Numbered from the stretch's first letter, positions 1 to 12,571 are shown. The stretch is 64,000 nucleotides of DNA from Adiantum capillus-veneris (GCA_014529385.2 CM043958.1:123073317-123137316); one strand, 5' to 3'. Translations and numbers: made by a program. Notes: generated by a model not told the origin, from the sequence alone.

Positions 1-1
1 G

Positions 2-2845
2 AGCTCTCTACACGAAGTTGATGATACTTTAGCCCCCGAGGAGAATGGTTTACAGATTATTCCATGGGAGATAATGGATGAGGTTACTGCAGCGTCTGAG
101 ATGGAAGATGAGCAAAATATCTTTAAGCATAGAGGTGCAGACATTCTTGAAATCACACGTGTTTTTAGTTGCTTCGATTGTCCCTCCATTCCTTTATGTA
201 GATTGATTCCATATGCGAGAGTGAGAGGTTTGAGAGATGATCTCAGTGGATTGAAGGCGGCCTTTGCAAAAGAAGGTTATATGCTAGAGAAAGGAGCATT
301 CATTGTCTCTTTGGTAACATGCAAAAGAGAGGAGAGTTTTGTGAATGGTATGTGTTCACACTTTTCATTTTTGTATTGATGTCCACGTGCTGTGAATGTT
401 GTTTGAAGTTTGACTTTGTGAATGTTCTAGATGAGATAAAGCCTACATGGGATCCTCTTTGGAATGAAATCAATGAAGAATTTGAAGCCGAGTTAAAAAA
501 ACAAAGAAAGTTTCAAGATCTCACAAATCACATGTTCTATGTTTGGGAAGGGAATCATCGCACCATGGCTTGGAGGGAAGCGATAAAAGAGAAGTTCTCC
601 ACTTCAAAGGAGAAACACTGTCGAGTCCTATGCACCATTATAGATCCCACTAAGGTGCCAGAGATTGCCTTGCTAAGCAGTTTACAACGAATGAACTTGT
701 AAGTGTTGATGTTTCTTCTATCTTTTCTAACACTTGAATGTGAGTATCAAATGGTTTTTTGGTCTTTCAATGCAGCATGAACACTCATGCTCTTGTTGTC
801 ACTCATCTTTGTGATGAGATTGTCAATACGACACATATTTGTACAGCGGACCATGAAATGTATCTAAAGGGTTTGCCAGATAGAGATCAAAAACTTATTG
901 CCGCTGTACGGAAAAAGAATGCCAAAGGTACAGAGCCTTGGTATCCACTTACGCGACGTTACCTTGGTAGATTGGTCTATATCGTATGTGTCGGACTAAA
1001 TGATTTTTACTCTCATTTAAATTCATGATTTCAAAGCTTGTTAACGTATATTTAATTTTAGATTCAAATGACAAAAGAAAAAGAAAAGCGAGTTGCTCTT
1101 ATCAAACAAAGCTTGTCTGCAGAAGAGCATCAGAAAGAAGAAGAGAGAATTTGTGAGGAGATTACTCACAAATATCAGGATCGAATTGGAAAGTTATGTA
1201 GATAACATGAATTCACGGCATTCTCTTGAGAAAAATGTGCAAAAAGTTACTTAAGTACTTGTCATATGCAATATTAAATTTTTCAATTGCTTAACATTGT
1301 TGATCCCAATCTTGGGACGGATTGGCTAGCAAGAGTTTTGTCTTTGAAATGGGGTCTTGATAGTTGGGCTACGTTGGAGAAGCTGAACTTAATAGCACTT
1401 CAAGACGCCCCTGTGCAAAACAAGATTCATTGGGTTTCATTATTGGAAGCAGACAAGATTACAAGGAGTGCATATGGTTTGAAAAAGGGAGATCACGTCT
1501 TTCGCATGTAAGTATAGCTAAGATTAAAAGTACTAAATATATCATGCCTTTATATATAAGTCTAACTTTGTCTCCTCTTTTTATTTGGGAATTTAGCTGG
1601 CTTCGTAGAGAGGGTTTTTTGGCTCGGGTTTTTCCAGAGGGCATTTCAGATTGTGTCAGATCTTTTGGATGTGCCAGGTGGGGTGCCTTTGCAGCATGAC
1701 TGCACTCTTGCATTCTACTTTGAAGAAATTAAATTTGAGGCGAGGCCCTATCTATTTCCAATAGAGGTGTCTCTTGGAGTGAAGACTAAGGATATCGATA
1801 AGCAGGCATTAAAGAAGGTGGATACATTGAGAATGGCAGCACAACGTTTGGCTTTCAGGTGAATCACTAACTGACTTAGATATATAAAATTCGTTGTTAT
1901 TGTTTCTTACATTCGTGTCACCTAATTGACCTTTGTAGATTCTTCATGTTCTTGGTTACCAAGAGTGTCTTGCCTACCATGCCCTTTCTGGCTAGACAGT
2001 GGACTCAGCTAGCGATCCAAGACACAAGCATGTATCCCTCTACTATGCACACATTGACTCCTTGGGAGATAGATAATTGTCCATGGTGGATAGATATGGA
2101 GAAGGGCCATGTTCTTGGACGTGAAAGAGAGCTACAAGAGATGATATCGAAGGATGCTGCGATGAAGGTTCCTCCAGTAGAAATAGTAGAAGAGAGTCGT
2201 GCAGGTATGTTTGATCATGCTCATATTTACCTATCTAAAAGTTACAGTGCTCTGAATTGAAGTTATCTATTTTAGCAATGCGCAACTCACAAAAGGAAAA
2301 GGAGAGGGTTGTGGATCAGATCATTGACGAGGAGGTGGAGCCACCTCCAGGTAAACTACAAAAACATTTGTTAATTCTTTCCTTCCACGTGGTTGATGCA
2401 TGGCTTATTAAACCTCACTATAATGTCTCAGTTTCTCCTGGCACGATCGTGGCTCGAAGGAGTATCTCTTTTGTTTATATTATGGAGTCTCCATCTCATT
2501 GTCTCTCTAGTTCTATGGATACTCGATGCATGGCTATTGTTGGGGACTACATTGCCATTGCTGCAGACTATAGGGCGGGCATGCGTAATCTTGCATGGGT
2601 CCCTGTACACGAGCATCTCGTGCGGGCACGCTCTGACTCTATCTTGTATACCCGCGGCACGAAATCAGTTTCATGGGCTGCAGATTTGATTTTCTTAGAT
2701 CTTCCATTTGGTGGGTCCCTCTTAGGCTCCTCTACTTCACCTCATTGGGACATTTTCACTGAGTATCATGTACGTGTTGGTGTTCATTTGGCATTCTCGA
2801 CATTGGCGGATTCTGGATGGCTGTTGATCATGGTTTCTTTGGCAG
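2..2845 (+). CDS. Partial multi-exon gene: ParB/Srx-like domain plus methyltransferase-like domain, 3' end lost
   Basis: The frame is open from the left edge, so the start codon lies outside the window. Candidate exons with GT donors and AG acceptors in compatible phase are 2-347, 431-698, 776-983, 1062-1197, about 1278-1507, about 1597-1858, 1939-2204, 2276-2350 and 2432-2845. The joins 4-5 and 5-6 do not resolve cleanly: no good acceptor is visible before 1278, and the frame changes inside exon 6, so the copy may already be damaged. Exons 1-2 contain an R-x-L-x-x-LK-x-x-F-x-x-EGY stretch followed by VWEGNHRTMAW and CRVLCTIIDP, which looks like the ParB/sulfiredoxin fold (GxxR motif). Exon 4 is charged and probably coiled coil. 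Exon 9 contains ADLIFLDLPFG, then WDIFTEY and LADSGWLLIMV, resembling motif IV (D-P-P-[YFW]) and the following strand of amino-methyltransferases, with the first proline replaced by Leu. Function is not known; DNA modification or a DNA-binding role is inference only. Confidence 0.5.
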
Positions 2846-2859
2846 GTCTATCTTGTTGA

Positions 2860-3965
2860 ATGTTGGTTGTCAAGACTGTTGTCATACACCAACACCCAAT
2901 CACCTTCCTCAATAGCTTTAGATCTGAGCCTATGCCTCTTGTCGAATCTGTCCTTATTCTTTAACCTTGCATCTTTTAATCGTGCTACTGCAATCTCAAT
3001 ATCTTGGGGCCTTCTATCTAATTGTACTGTTTTATGCGCAAAGAAAGAAGGTCTTCCCTACTCATTCCATCTTCCCAAGGCAATACATTTCATGTGGGAA
3101 TTACATCCTCAATTGGCATTATAGGTTTCTGACCATACATCAACTCAAAAGGCATATAACCAGTAACCGAGCTATGAGTTGTACGATCAGCCCATAAAGC
3201 ATAAGGCAATAACCTAGGCCACTCTCCCATTTTACCTTTGCAAACCTTAGCCAAAGCTTTAATGATAGGAGGATGCCCACGCTCTGATTTTCCATTTCCC
3301 TCAGGATTATATGCAGTAGTGAGAGCAAGTTTAATGCCCAACCTAGAGAAAAACTCCCTTGCTTTGTCAGCATCCAACTCACCCCTGTCCACTGTTATTT
3401 TCCCAACACAGCCATAACGGCTAATTACATCATCCAAGAGGAACTTACATATCCCTTCTGTGCTTTTTGTTCTTAGAGCATGACCTTCAACTTGGTTGGT
3501 TAAATCTTCTCGTGCAAGCACTATGTATCTCATTTTCCATAAGCCCAATGGCATCGTAACCAGATCTACTACCCACTTGTAATGCATGCCCAATGGGTAA
3601 GTAGGGTGCAACCCATCGCGATGACGTACATTTGAATACATTTGATAGGTTTCACAGGACTCCACAAAGTGAGATACATCTTTATACATACCTTTCCACC
3701 AATACCTCTCTTTCATTTTAGTAAAGGTGGCCCATACACCTCTATGTCTAGCATAAAGACTCTCATGAAACTTTTTCATAAGCTCATTTTGAGCGTCCTT
3801 ATCATTCACCACTCTCATGGGCATTCCATTTCTTTGTTTTGGACGCTTCCATAAGTACCCATCTTTCAAAAAGTATCCATAGGCTTTTCTCCATATTCTT
3901 TTGAACTCTTGATCAGTCCACCCTTGTTGCCTTATCAAAGTGCTCAAATAGCGTCCAATGAGCAA
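2860..3965 (-). pseudogene. Element A integrase, frameshifted and C-terminally cut
   Basis: The zinc-binding region reads KFHESLYARHRGVWATF ... VESCETYQMY; the second Cys of the HHCC set is Tyr, which should weaken the fold. The DDE core is complete: WVVDLVTMPLG, ITVDRGELDADKAREFFS and AYNPEGNGKSERGH. After IEDVIPT at 3090 the original frame ends, but a shifted frame carries the C-terminal part (LDRRPQDIEIAVARLKDARL, then EEGDWVLVYDNSLD) down to about 2860. A single frameshift between about 3010 and 3090 explains this. The usual sequence after DNSLDNQHSTR, another 40-80 residues, is absent. Confidence 0.8.
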
Positions 3966-5941
3966 CCAGTCACCTTGATACAGGTCCTCTGTAAACGACT
4001 CAAGTGCATTTGACAGGCAACATGATCACCCTTGGCATGAGAGATAGTATAGAACTGTGTGCCTACATCATCGCCCTCGACAGCCATGTCTTCTTCTTTT
4101 TCATACCTTGCTCTTGAAAGCATATCCTCAACTGGATTATCTTTCCCTGCAATATGCTTAAATTCTGGATTGAAGGACTTTATGTAGGCAATCCATCTCA
4201 ACATAGCAATGTCGAGAGTTGAGCAACTTGTTATCATTCCAAGAAGGGGTAGAAAATCAGTCTCCACTATTACATTTGCTCCTATCAAGTACTCTTTGTC
4301 ACATTTCAAAGCTGTGACTACTCCCCATAACTCTCTTTTTACCTGTGGATAGTTGCATTGACGAGCACTTAGGACTTTTGCTCCAAACCTCACCACATAT
4401 CGCTTGCCATCATTATCATCTTGCCCAATAGCCCATCCAATTCCTGTGGGGCTAGTATCCACTGTCACAATTACATATCTTCCACATTCATAGTTTGCTT
4501 TTCTCAAAGTTGGAGACATAAGCAGCAACTTCTTTAATTTCCTCATGGCATGGGTATGCATTTCTTCCCATTGAAACTTTTTGTTCTTTCTCAAAAGCTG
4601 ATACAAAGGCTCTACTACATGTGCATAATGCGGAATCCAAATAACATAAAACACGCATGCACCCAAGAACCTTTGAACCTCAATGACATTTATACATTTC
4701 TCTTTCATTCTCTGGATTACGTCAATCTTTGCAGGACAAGGCCTTCTACCATATGGCCCACACATATGTCCCACAATAAGAACTTCATTCACACCAAACA
4801 CTGACTTTTGGCCAGACAAGGTAAGGTTCACCTCTTCCAACCTTGACAAGATATTATCACAATCATTGATATGGGTTGCCACATAGTTTCGGCACCCCCT
4901 CGAGTCTAGAGCCACATCTTTATCACTTACATCACATCCTTTGATTGGCACATCATCAAGGAAAGTCATTGTAGTTTGCGGTATGAAGTCATGTAGGACT
5001 TTGTTCATACCATTTATCACGTGTGCAACTGAATTCGTTGCCCCCTGAGGTAAGGTGCACATCCTTACTAAACCCAAGGGTGTCCTCATGGTAGTCAGGT
5101 CCCTGCCTTCCATTGCTAGTTGGAACTGATCATACCCTGAGTACAAATCTCCCATAGAATATGTTTCCCTTCCTGCAAATGCCTCTGCAAACTCATCGAC
5201 AACTGGCCCTATACCCACATTTCTGATTGTCACCTTATTTACAGGTTGCATATCCTGAATAAAGCGTAAAGAAACATTTTTCTTCGGAATAGTGAACCAC
5301 CTGTTTGAATATGGAGCACAAGAAGGCTCCAAGATACCCATCTTGATCTTTTCATTAAGCAACTCAATGAGTTTTGGCAAATGAGCCTTTGGAACAGGAA
5401 TAGGTCTCAAGTTCCAAGGTACATGAGGGATAGTGAAGATCACCATAGGAGCAACAATGGATGGATCAACACACCCTATCTCATAAGGCTCAAATGAAAA
5501 AGCTTTTCCATGTTTGGCAAGCATGTCTTCAAAGCATATCTTTTCATCTTTTGTCAAACTATCCTCGCAACCAACCTTTAACTCTTTCAAAGAATCCTTT
5601 GTGAGCTTGTGTCCAATCTTGCTTGGGTTACGAAGGCTCGGTTGCAAAGCAGCTTTCTCCATCTTATTTGTGCAATCCTTTGGTAGAGGTAATGCCACTG
5701 GTTTCACTTTGTTTGCCACGGACTTATACTTAGTCTCCACTCGTACATCAACACCTTGAGCATTTTTGAAATCCTCAATGACCTTGTACATTTCTATTGA
5801 GCATACTTTCACAACCTCACTTCCCATATGCGAATTGCAATCCATTAAAGACTTCAAATCTTGCATAGTATCCACAAAAGAACACTCATCAAACACGCCT
5901 GCAATGCATTCATCATCTTCTAGCAAACCATTCGACTTCAA
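3944..5941 (-). pseudogene. Element A reverse transcriptase and RNase H
   Basis: This 665-residue open frame is the best preserved part of A. RT motifs in order: the entry VPWNLRPIPVPKAHLPKLIE, then SNRWFTIPKKN and LRFIQDMQPVNKVTI, motif A YSMGDLYSGYDQFQL, then LPQGATNSVAHVI, and the catalytic motif TMTFLDDVPIKG, which reads FLDD instead of the common Y-x-DD. RNase H follows, with VTVDTSPTGIGWAIGQ (first catalytic Asp), KRELWGVVTAL (Glu), VETDFLPLL (Asp) and the end motif GKDNPVEDMLSR. The first 170 residues before RT have no clear match. The stop at 3944 sits just after the start of the integrase frame, so the polyprotein is broken by a frameshift near 3960. Confidence 0.85.
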
Positions 5942-6111
5942 ACCTCTTTGTACACTATTTACATGTTGTCGTTCACCCTGCTTTAAGTCCTCACACTCTG
6001 TAAAAGCAATAGATCCATAGTCTGATAATCCTACAAAACCTGTAGAAAATGTATCCTTTGCATATACATCATGCGAGAACCTTTCTCTTCTTGTACCACT
6101 GCAATCCCGCT

Positions 6112-7233
6112 CTACAATGGTACATGGCCAAAACCCCTCATATCCCTGTAGTCCTTGAACTCTTTGTTTGTCTTTGGCAAGGGTTGCTCTCTGAGACTTT
6201 CATGGTTTCTTTCATGGTCTACACAAACAGTAAGGAGCTGTACTGCACGCTTTCCATCCCTGCTCCTTATTCTTGCATAAGCTGACCCATCATCCATCAC
6301 CTTGGTTTCCATGTGAGTAGCAGTGATATATGGCTGCCCAAGGATAAGAGGATATGTAGAAATCTCTTGTACAAAGAAATTTTGGTCATCTTTCACATCC
6401 CCAATAGTCACCTTTACATTTGGACAAGCTCCGTACAACTCCCCTGATGAGTTGTTTGCTGCACGAATCATCCATCCATGATTTATATCAATTGGCCATT
6501 TCCCTTTTTGATAAAGACTCTTTGACATGAGGTTAATTTCTGACCCATGATCTATCAATGCAACGTATGGCTCTTCCAAGTCTCCTACTTTTACCAACGT
6601 CTCAGTAGTTGCTCTTGCCCAGTGACTATTCAAGTAGTAGCTCTTGTGAGTGGTCTCTACTTCATCTTCATCATCCAAGAAGCGAACGTGTTTTACTCCT
6701 CCCCTAGACTTGTAGCATCCAACAATAGTTTCATCACCTTGTTTGCCATAGACCAATACCCCCTGTGCATTTAAAATCTCTTCTTCACCCTGTACATGGA
6801 TAGATTCAATAAGAGACTGCCGCTTCCTCTTTATGATATCAATTATTTCCTCATGGAATTCCCGCTTTGCTATACCAAGGACCTCGCCCAAGGTAAATTC
6901 CACCTTACTGTTTAGATCCTCTCTTCCAAAACCTTTTTGAGATCCGTTGCTGCCTCTATATCGGATTGGAGTTTGTAGGCCGGACGGACCCTTCGCTTTG
7001 GATTTTGTTGCATCCTTCTTCTTGTCTTTAGAGGCTTCTTGCATAGGCACTTCGGGGACAGGCATTTGTTGCGGGGAAGGTGATCTAGGAGGCATTGTGT
7101 CATTTTTACCTCCACTCCTCGTTGCCCGCTTTGAAGGCCCTTCATCCCCATTCTCACGCCTACGTTTCTCTTCAACAATGGCCTCATTTGCTTGACATTT
7201 GGCAATATATGCATGCACTGACAAAGAGTCCAC
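6112..7233 (-). pseudogene. Element A gag-pol linker and aspartic protease
   Basis: The N-terminal 140 residues are basic and low in complexity (Lys, Glu, Ser and Pro rich), a typical linker. The protease follows: VALIDHGSEINLMS holds the catalytic Asp, but the usual D-[ST]-G reads D-H-G. Further on, YPLILGQPYI is the second conserved strand (I-L-G-[RQ]-P). The end of the frame at 6112 cuts the polyprotein before RT; similarity resumes at 5941. The protease would process Gag-Pol in the particle. Whether DHG is active is uncertain: GG, TG and SG are the usual forms. Confidence 0.7.
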
Positions 7234-7251
7234 AGGGTCATTCCAACCTGT

Positions 7252-7926
7252 TTAAAGCCGAATGCAATCTCCAGCTTCATGTAAAACCTCTGTAGTCATT
7301 TTACCCTTCATAACAGACTCTATAGCGCATGGCCATAGCTCTCCAATACCATTAGATTCCTCTTCTCCAGCCTTGATTGATCCTTTTCTTTTAATGTGAT
7401 CCACCTTCAACCCATAGGCGGCTGCCTCAACCATTGAGATGGCATGGCTAGTAGCCATGTCCTCAACTAGTTTCTTCATCCCTCCTTTGCCAAAGTTTGT
7501 TCCCAAGAGCTTACCTGTTTCACTTAAGTGAATTTTTCCATCTTTAAAGAAAACAAGCTCCTTTGTCAAAGAGTCTTTAAAACTTTCACAATCCCTCCTT
7601 CCATGGTCAGTACTATCGCACCATATGCATCTATTTACAAAGCCTTCTCTGTTTTGAGGCCTTTGCCCTGTAGATTGTCCTGATGGTTGCCCCTTTTCTT
7701 CTAGCCTTGTAAGCTTTAACTTGAGCTCTTGCATTCCTTTGACAATATCATCTAGGATGGATTTATCACTCTTTGGAACCACAATCACAGGCTTTATAGG
7801 ACTCTCGGAAACACTTGGATATTGAGCAGGATTGACTATCATCTTGTCTCTTCGTCGTTGTCGCTTAGCTAGCAGTGAAATGGCGTCTTTGACCTCATTC
7901 GAATCAGTCTTCAAACCCTGTTCCAC
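7252..7926 (-). pseudogene. Element A gag (zinc-knuckle part)
   Basis: This 224-residue frame continues gag. It has a KPVIVVPKSDKSILDDIVKG helix region, then the CCHC zinc knuckle CIWCDSTDHGRRDC with normal C-x2-C-x4-H-x4-C spacing at about residues 100-113. It ends in a conserved-looking block (VEDMATSHAISMVEAAAYGL). Zinc knuckles bind the element RNA in the particle. It is separated from the following frame by a frameshift near 7240. Confidence 0.7.
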
Positions 7927-7956
7927 ATCCTTATCCTCAAGTAGTAACTCTAACTT

Positions 7957-8535
7957 CTATTGAATCTCTTTACCTGCGGCTTGCAAAAAGAGCTTTGTCT
8001 TCTCCGATTTTAGAGTAGCCTTTTCAGTTCTTGAAAGTTGATCATAACGGCGTTCGAATTCCCTTAGCAGTTCGGTAGGCGAGAGCCCCTCTTTTGGCCA
8101 AACTACCCACTCTAAGAAAGTCCTCTTTGTTACCCTTTCGGAGTCCTCCATGAAATAATCTTCCTTCAAGGCTAATTTGAATGCTTCCCAAGTTGCCTCA
8201 TGCTCATTTCTAATTCCCCTTACATGCTCTCTGATCTCAGGAACCACAGCAAGTTCAAAACTTTGCACCATCTCTGCTTCGGGCACTCGATGAAGCTCCA
8301 TCTCCTTTACATATCCATAAAGATACTTTGTTACATATTTACCTTTAAATTTGTCCAATTTCTTCACCACATATTGAAGCGCTTTGGTTGAGGAGATCTC
8401 CCTCCTTTCTGCAGCTTGCTGCTGCTGCATAAACACTACAAAAGCTTGAAACATTTGCATTGTGACTGGATCAAACCGAACCCCCTGTTGCTCTTGTTGC
8501 TCCTTAGCTTTAAACCTTTCTTTGAAGAGCTTCAA
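7957..8535 (-). pseudogene. Element A gag (capsid part)
   Basis: A 192-residue open frame starts with MKLFKERFKAKEQQEQQGV and contains a hydrophobic Gln-rich stretch, then a block (EATWEAFKLALKEDYF ... LREFERRYDQLSR) typical of the retrotransposon gag capsid domain. It ends in a stop at 7957, after which the gag similarity goes on in another frame at 7926, so one frameshift or stop separates capsid and nucleocapsid parts. The product would form the cytoplasmic virus-like particle. I chose the first Met because it lies just downstream of the possible primer site. Confidence 0.7.
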
Positions 8536-8564
8536 TGAAGCTTTTGAACCCTCACCCTAGCCTA

Positions 8565-8583
8565 CTTCACGTCGGGTTCACCA
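8565..8583 (-). promoter_or_regulatory. Possible primer-binding site of element A
   Basis: On the minus strand this reads TGGTGAACCCGACGTGAAG. It starts with TGG, complementary to the CCA end of a tRNA, and lies about 30 bp upstream of the gag ATG. I cannot name the tRNA with certainty, and no clean CA-ending LTR precedes it. Confidence 0.4.
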
Positions 8584-9655
<1,072 letters not shown>

Positions 9656-9768
9656 GATCCCACTTGCAATGGTTCATGCTCAGTCTTTGTAACCACCTTA
9701 GTCCTATTGGAAATCACGCTTATTCCCAACCAAGTTGGCCCTTGTGATCTACTTAAAGCATATAAACC

Positions 9769-10714
9769 TATTAGAGTTCATATTCCCGTCCGATGGTAGC
9801 TCCGGTATCTCCCAGGACCAGATTAGGGAGTGAGGTCTATTTTGTGGCTAAGCCCAGCCAATGTGAGGTTGTTCTCTCATATCAAGTCATGTCTAGCCAT
9901 GTTTAGCTCGGGTTTTGGCTCAGTTCCATGTCCTTGCATGTTCCTAGTGCCCTAGGTATTTTCCCCCCTTCACCCTATGGACATATGGTGCCGCTTTCCA
10001 CCCTTCCCCTATTTTCCCCCATTTATTATGATCGTGGGGCTGGAGGAGTGGGTCGGGCAGGCTATTGTAAGCCCTATATAGGCAGCCAGGGGGCGTTTAC
10101 TTCTACACATTTCAGATCAGTCCTAGCTAGGGACACCCTTCATTGGGCATCCAAGGGGGCATCCCTTTGAGGCCAGGCAGCTAGCAGACATAGGAAGGAC
10201 AACCCAACGGCCAGCACCCTCACCGATGTTTTTGGCACAGTTGGCTGTTAGGAAAGGAGGAGCATCCCAACATTTTCCTTGGGTAGTAGGAGTGGTGCTC
10301 GAAGTTCATCTCAATGGTGCAATACCACTTTAGGGCAGCCCTTCACAGGCTTTGTGTCCATGCAGTAGCCAATTTCCTCGATCAAGATCTAGATCCACAT
10401 CTACATCTAGCCTAGAGGAGATGCACCAGATCTATGCTCTCATAGCATGTTGGAGGTGATGCACATGTTGAGGCCGTATCAGTGGTCTCGTGTGCAGGAG
10501 AAATTGGCAATGTCAGTAGCAGTCACAGTTGTGTGCATCCTCACATGTTAAGGCTGTATCAATGGTCTCATGTGCAGGAGAAATTGGCAATGTCAGTAGC
10601 ATTCACAGTTGTGTGTGTCCTCGGGTCTGTCCATTGGCATGTCAGTTCTATGTTGGACCACCCTTGGTCACTTGTATGAGTAGATTGTTATCAGCATGGA
10701 GAGACTTTCCCAGA

Positions 10715-10783
<69 letters not shown>

Positions 10784-10945
10784 CTCAGATGTCATGTCTC
10801 ATTCTACCTATGTGATCTCTCTTCTCCATAGGTGTGCCTTGTTCATATGTTTGAAATTGCAGGTGTTCTAGATCGGAGTCGAGGTACCCATCGGATCACG
10901 AGCCAGGTGCTGTCCTCATTGCATCTTTTGCTGCCACCTTTCCCA
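9769..10945 (+). repeat. 5' LTR of element D1
   Basis: Begins TATTAGAGTTC (the right LTR has TGTTAGAGTTC, so the first dinucleotide is mutated) and ends CCTTTCCCA just before the primer site. It contains a (TC)n tract at 10718-10780 and, around 10450-10620, a local duplication of a block containing GTGCAGGAGAAATTGGCAAT. It is about 130 bp longer than the 3' LTR, mainly from these two features. Confidence 0.8.
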
Positions 10946-10959
10946 TGGTATCAGAGCTC
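10946..10959 (+). promoter_or_regulatory. Primer-binding site of element D1 (initiator Met tRNA type)
   Basis: TGGTATCAGAGCTC follows the CA end of the left LTR without a gap. TGGTATCAGAGC is the standard plant primer site complementary to the 3' end of initiator Met tRNA. Confidence 0.85.
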
Positions 10960-12480
10960 TATGGTGTTACGACCACCTGAGTGCTCAAATATGGCTGATC
11001 CGGTGAGGTCTTGGACATGATTAAGAGAGAAGAAACTTGTTGTTATTTTTTTTTTCTCCAAGTTTGGGGCACCTTTGGGTATGTGGAGGCCTTGGATCTT
11101 CCTCTACGACTTCCTCGCCTTTACCCTTGATTACCCCGACCTCTCTTCACCGAGGGGAACTCAATAAAGACTGCAGGATGTGTAGCAGTGCTGGATTGCC
11201 TTAGTTATCCCAAATGGAGTCATGTGACCGTGCTTTCTAGCAAGGAGAGCAAGCATGCGGTTGTTGGATCCAGAGGGGGACTCATTTCTGGCTTCTTCTT
11301 CATGGAGAAGTGTTTGGACAGCAGTAGGATCTTCTTCATCCCTTTTGGAGGAGCTTTCTATTGTTGTGTTTTCTTTGAGAAGATGGATTGGCGAATTTGC
11401 TTTGCATTTTGCAAATGCACGTCTTTCTTGTAACTGTCGACGGAGATTCCTATCCTTTGGGTAGCAGGTTGATGATTCAGTTGCACTTTTGTTCCAGATT
11501 GTGGATTATAGATGACAGAGTGGGATTTCTTCCCGACCTGAAGCAGGGGATGTTCCATGATTATTTATTTTCCATCTATGGATGGAAGTTCCAGTTCCAG
11601 CTTCAGTAGACTCTTGTTTATCCGGTATGCAGCAGTTCAGGTACATGTTCCAGTGCATGTGTTGGAGTTGTCTTTGACTTCTACCTCCATAACCACTTCT
11701 TGTTTGATCATTTGACTTTCTTAGGATGAGGTGTAGAAGTGGAGCATGTGGTGCCATACCCTTAGCCAACAATGAAAACAGTATGAGGAGGTTATGTTGG
11801 AGTATGGGCCCTTCCTTTCTCCATGTTTTCTCCTTTCCCCAGTAGTAGTGTGGCCCTACAGGTTTGGCCATTTCCTTGTCCTCTTCTAAGCTTGTCAGTA
11901 TTAGTTGTGGGATAGCTTACGATCCTTGTCAGATAACCTACACCAGTTTTGGGAAAAGTTTACAACCCTTTATGGACAGTTTTTCTTGATGATCGACGGC
12001 AAATTTGTCGAGATCCTTTGGATGACAGGTTTGCACAGGGTGTTGGCAGTTAGTGGGGACATCTAGTTCCTACTCTCACAATCAACAACATTTGGGTGCT
12101 TCTTCCGTACAACCCTTTGGAGAGCTCCAACCTTGGGAGCAGCCCTTCTTCAGGTGTGGAGATAGCAGGTTCTTCCCTTGCAATTTTGTGCCTAGTTTTT
12201 TGGCATGTTACAAATCAGCCCTAGCGTTCTCCACGGGCTAGTTCCCCAATTAGATTCCTTTACTCTCCGTTTGAGTATTGGAGTTATGTTGTGTATCGGA
12301 TATTGATTGCACAGTTCAGTTGTGGGTATGTTCTTTTGTTAGAAGCTGGACACACCCCACGGCAGTAACTACTTGGAGGACTCTTATTTTTTGTAATTAT
12401 TCATTCATTGAGGAAAACCTAATTTTTCACCTTGTAATTATTGGGACTTACAGAAGTTTCCGGATTGTATTCCAGTTTTG
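10960..12480. other. D1 internal sequence, left part; no gene seen
   Basis: No open frame here has recognisable motifs on either strand. The first ATG after the primer site (ATGGCTGATCCG near 10991) is in a frame that soon stops. It may be a decayed gag or a non-coding interior. Confidence 0.5.
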
Positions 12481-12536
12481 ATAGTTAGATTGAGTAGATG
12501 GTTGATTTTGGAACTTTAGGGTTTGAGAAATTGTAA

Positions 12537-12571
12537 GGTATATATACCACTTTTTGACCTTAATGAATAAA
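12537..12571 (+). promoter_or_regulatory. TATA-like and poly(A)-like signals in the presumed 5' LTR of element B
   Basis: GGTATATATACC at 12537-12548 is a good TATA context. It is followed by AATAAA at 12566-12571. Both lie upstream of the element B primer site, where an LTR promoter is expected. The left end of the LTR is not fixed. Confidence 0.4.

Larger units (their letters stand above)
2860..8583 (-). mobile_element. Ty3/gypsy LTR retrotransposon A, truncated at its 3' end
   Basis: Read on the minus strand the order is gag, zinc knuckle, protease, reverse transcriptase, RNase H, integrase, which is the Ty3/gypsy order. The reading frame is broken between gag blocks (about 7930-7956), between protease and RT (5942-6111), near 3960 and near 3050. 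The integrase C-terminus runs out at about 2860, directly against exon 9 of the gene on the left, and no 3' LTR is seen. A possible primer site at 8565-8583 marks the 5' end of the internal region. The 5' LTR should lie between there and about 9480, but without a second LTR its limits cannot be set. The RT resembles, as I recall them, Ty3 elements of filamentous fungi and early-diverging land plants more than the usual angiosperm chromoviruses. Confidence 0.9.
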
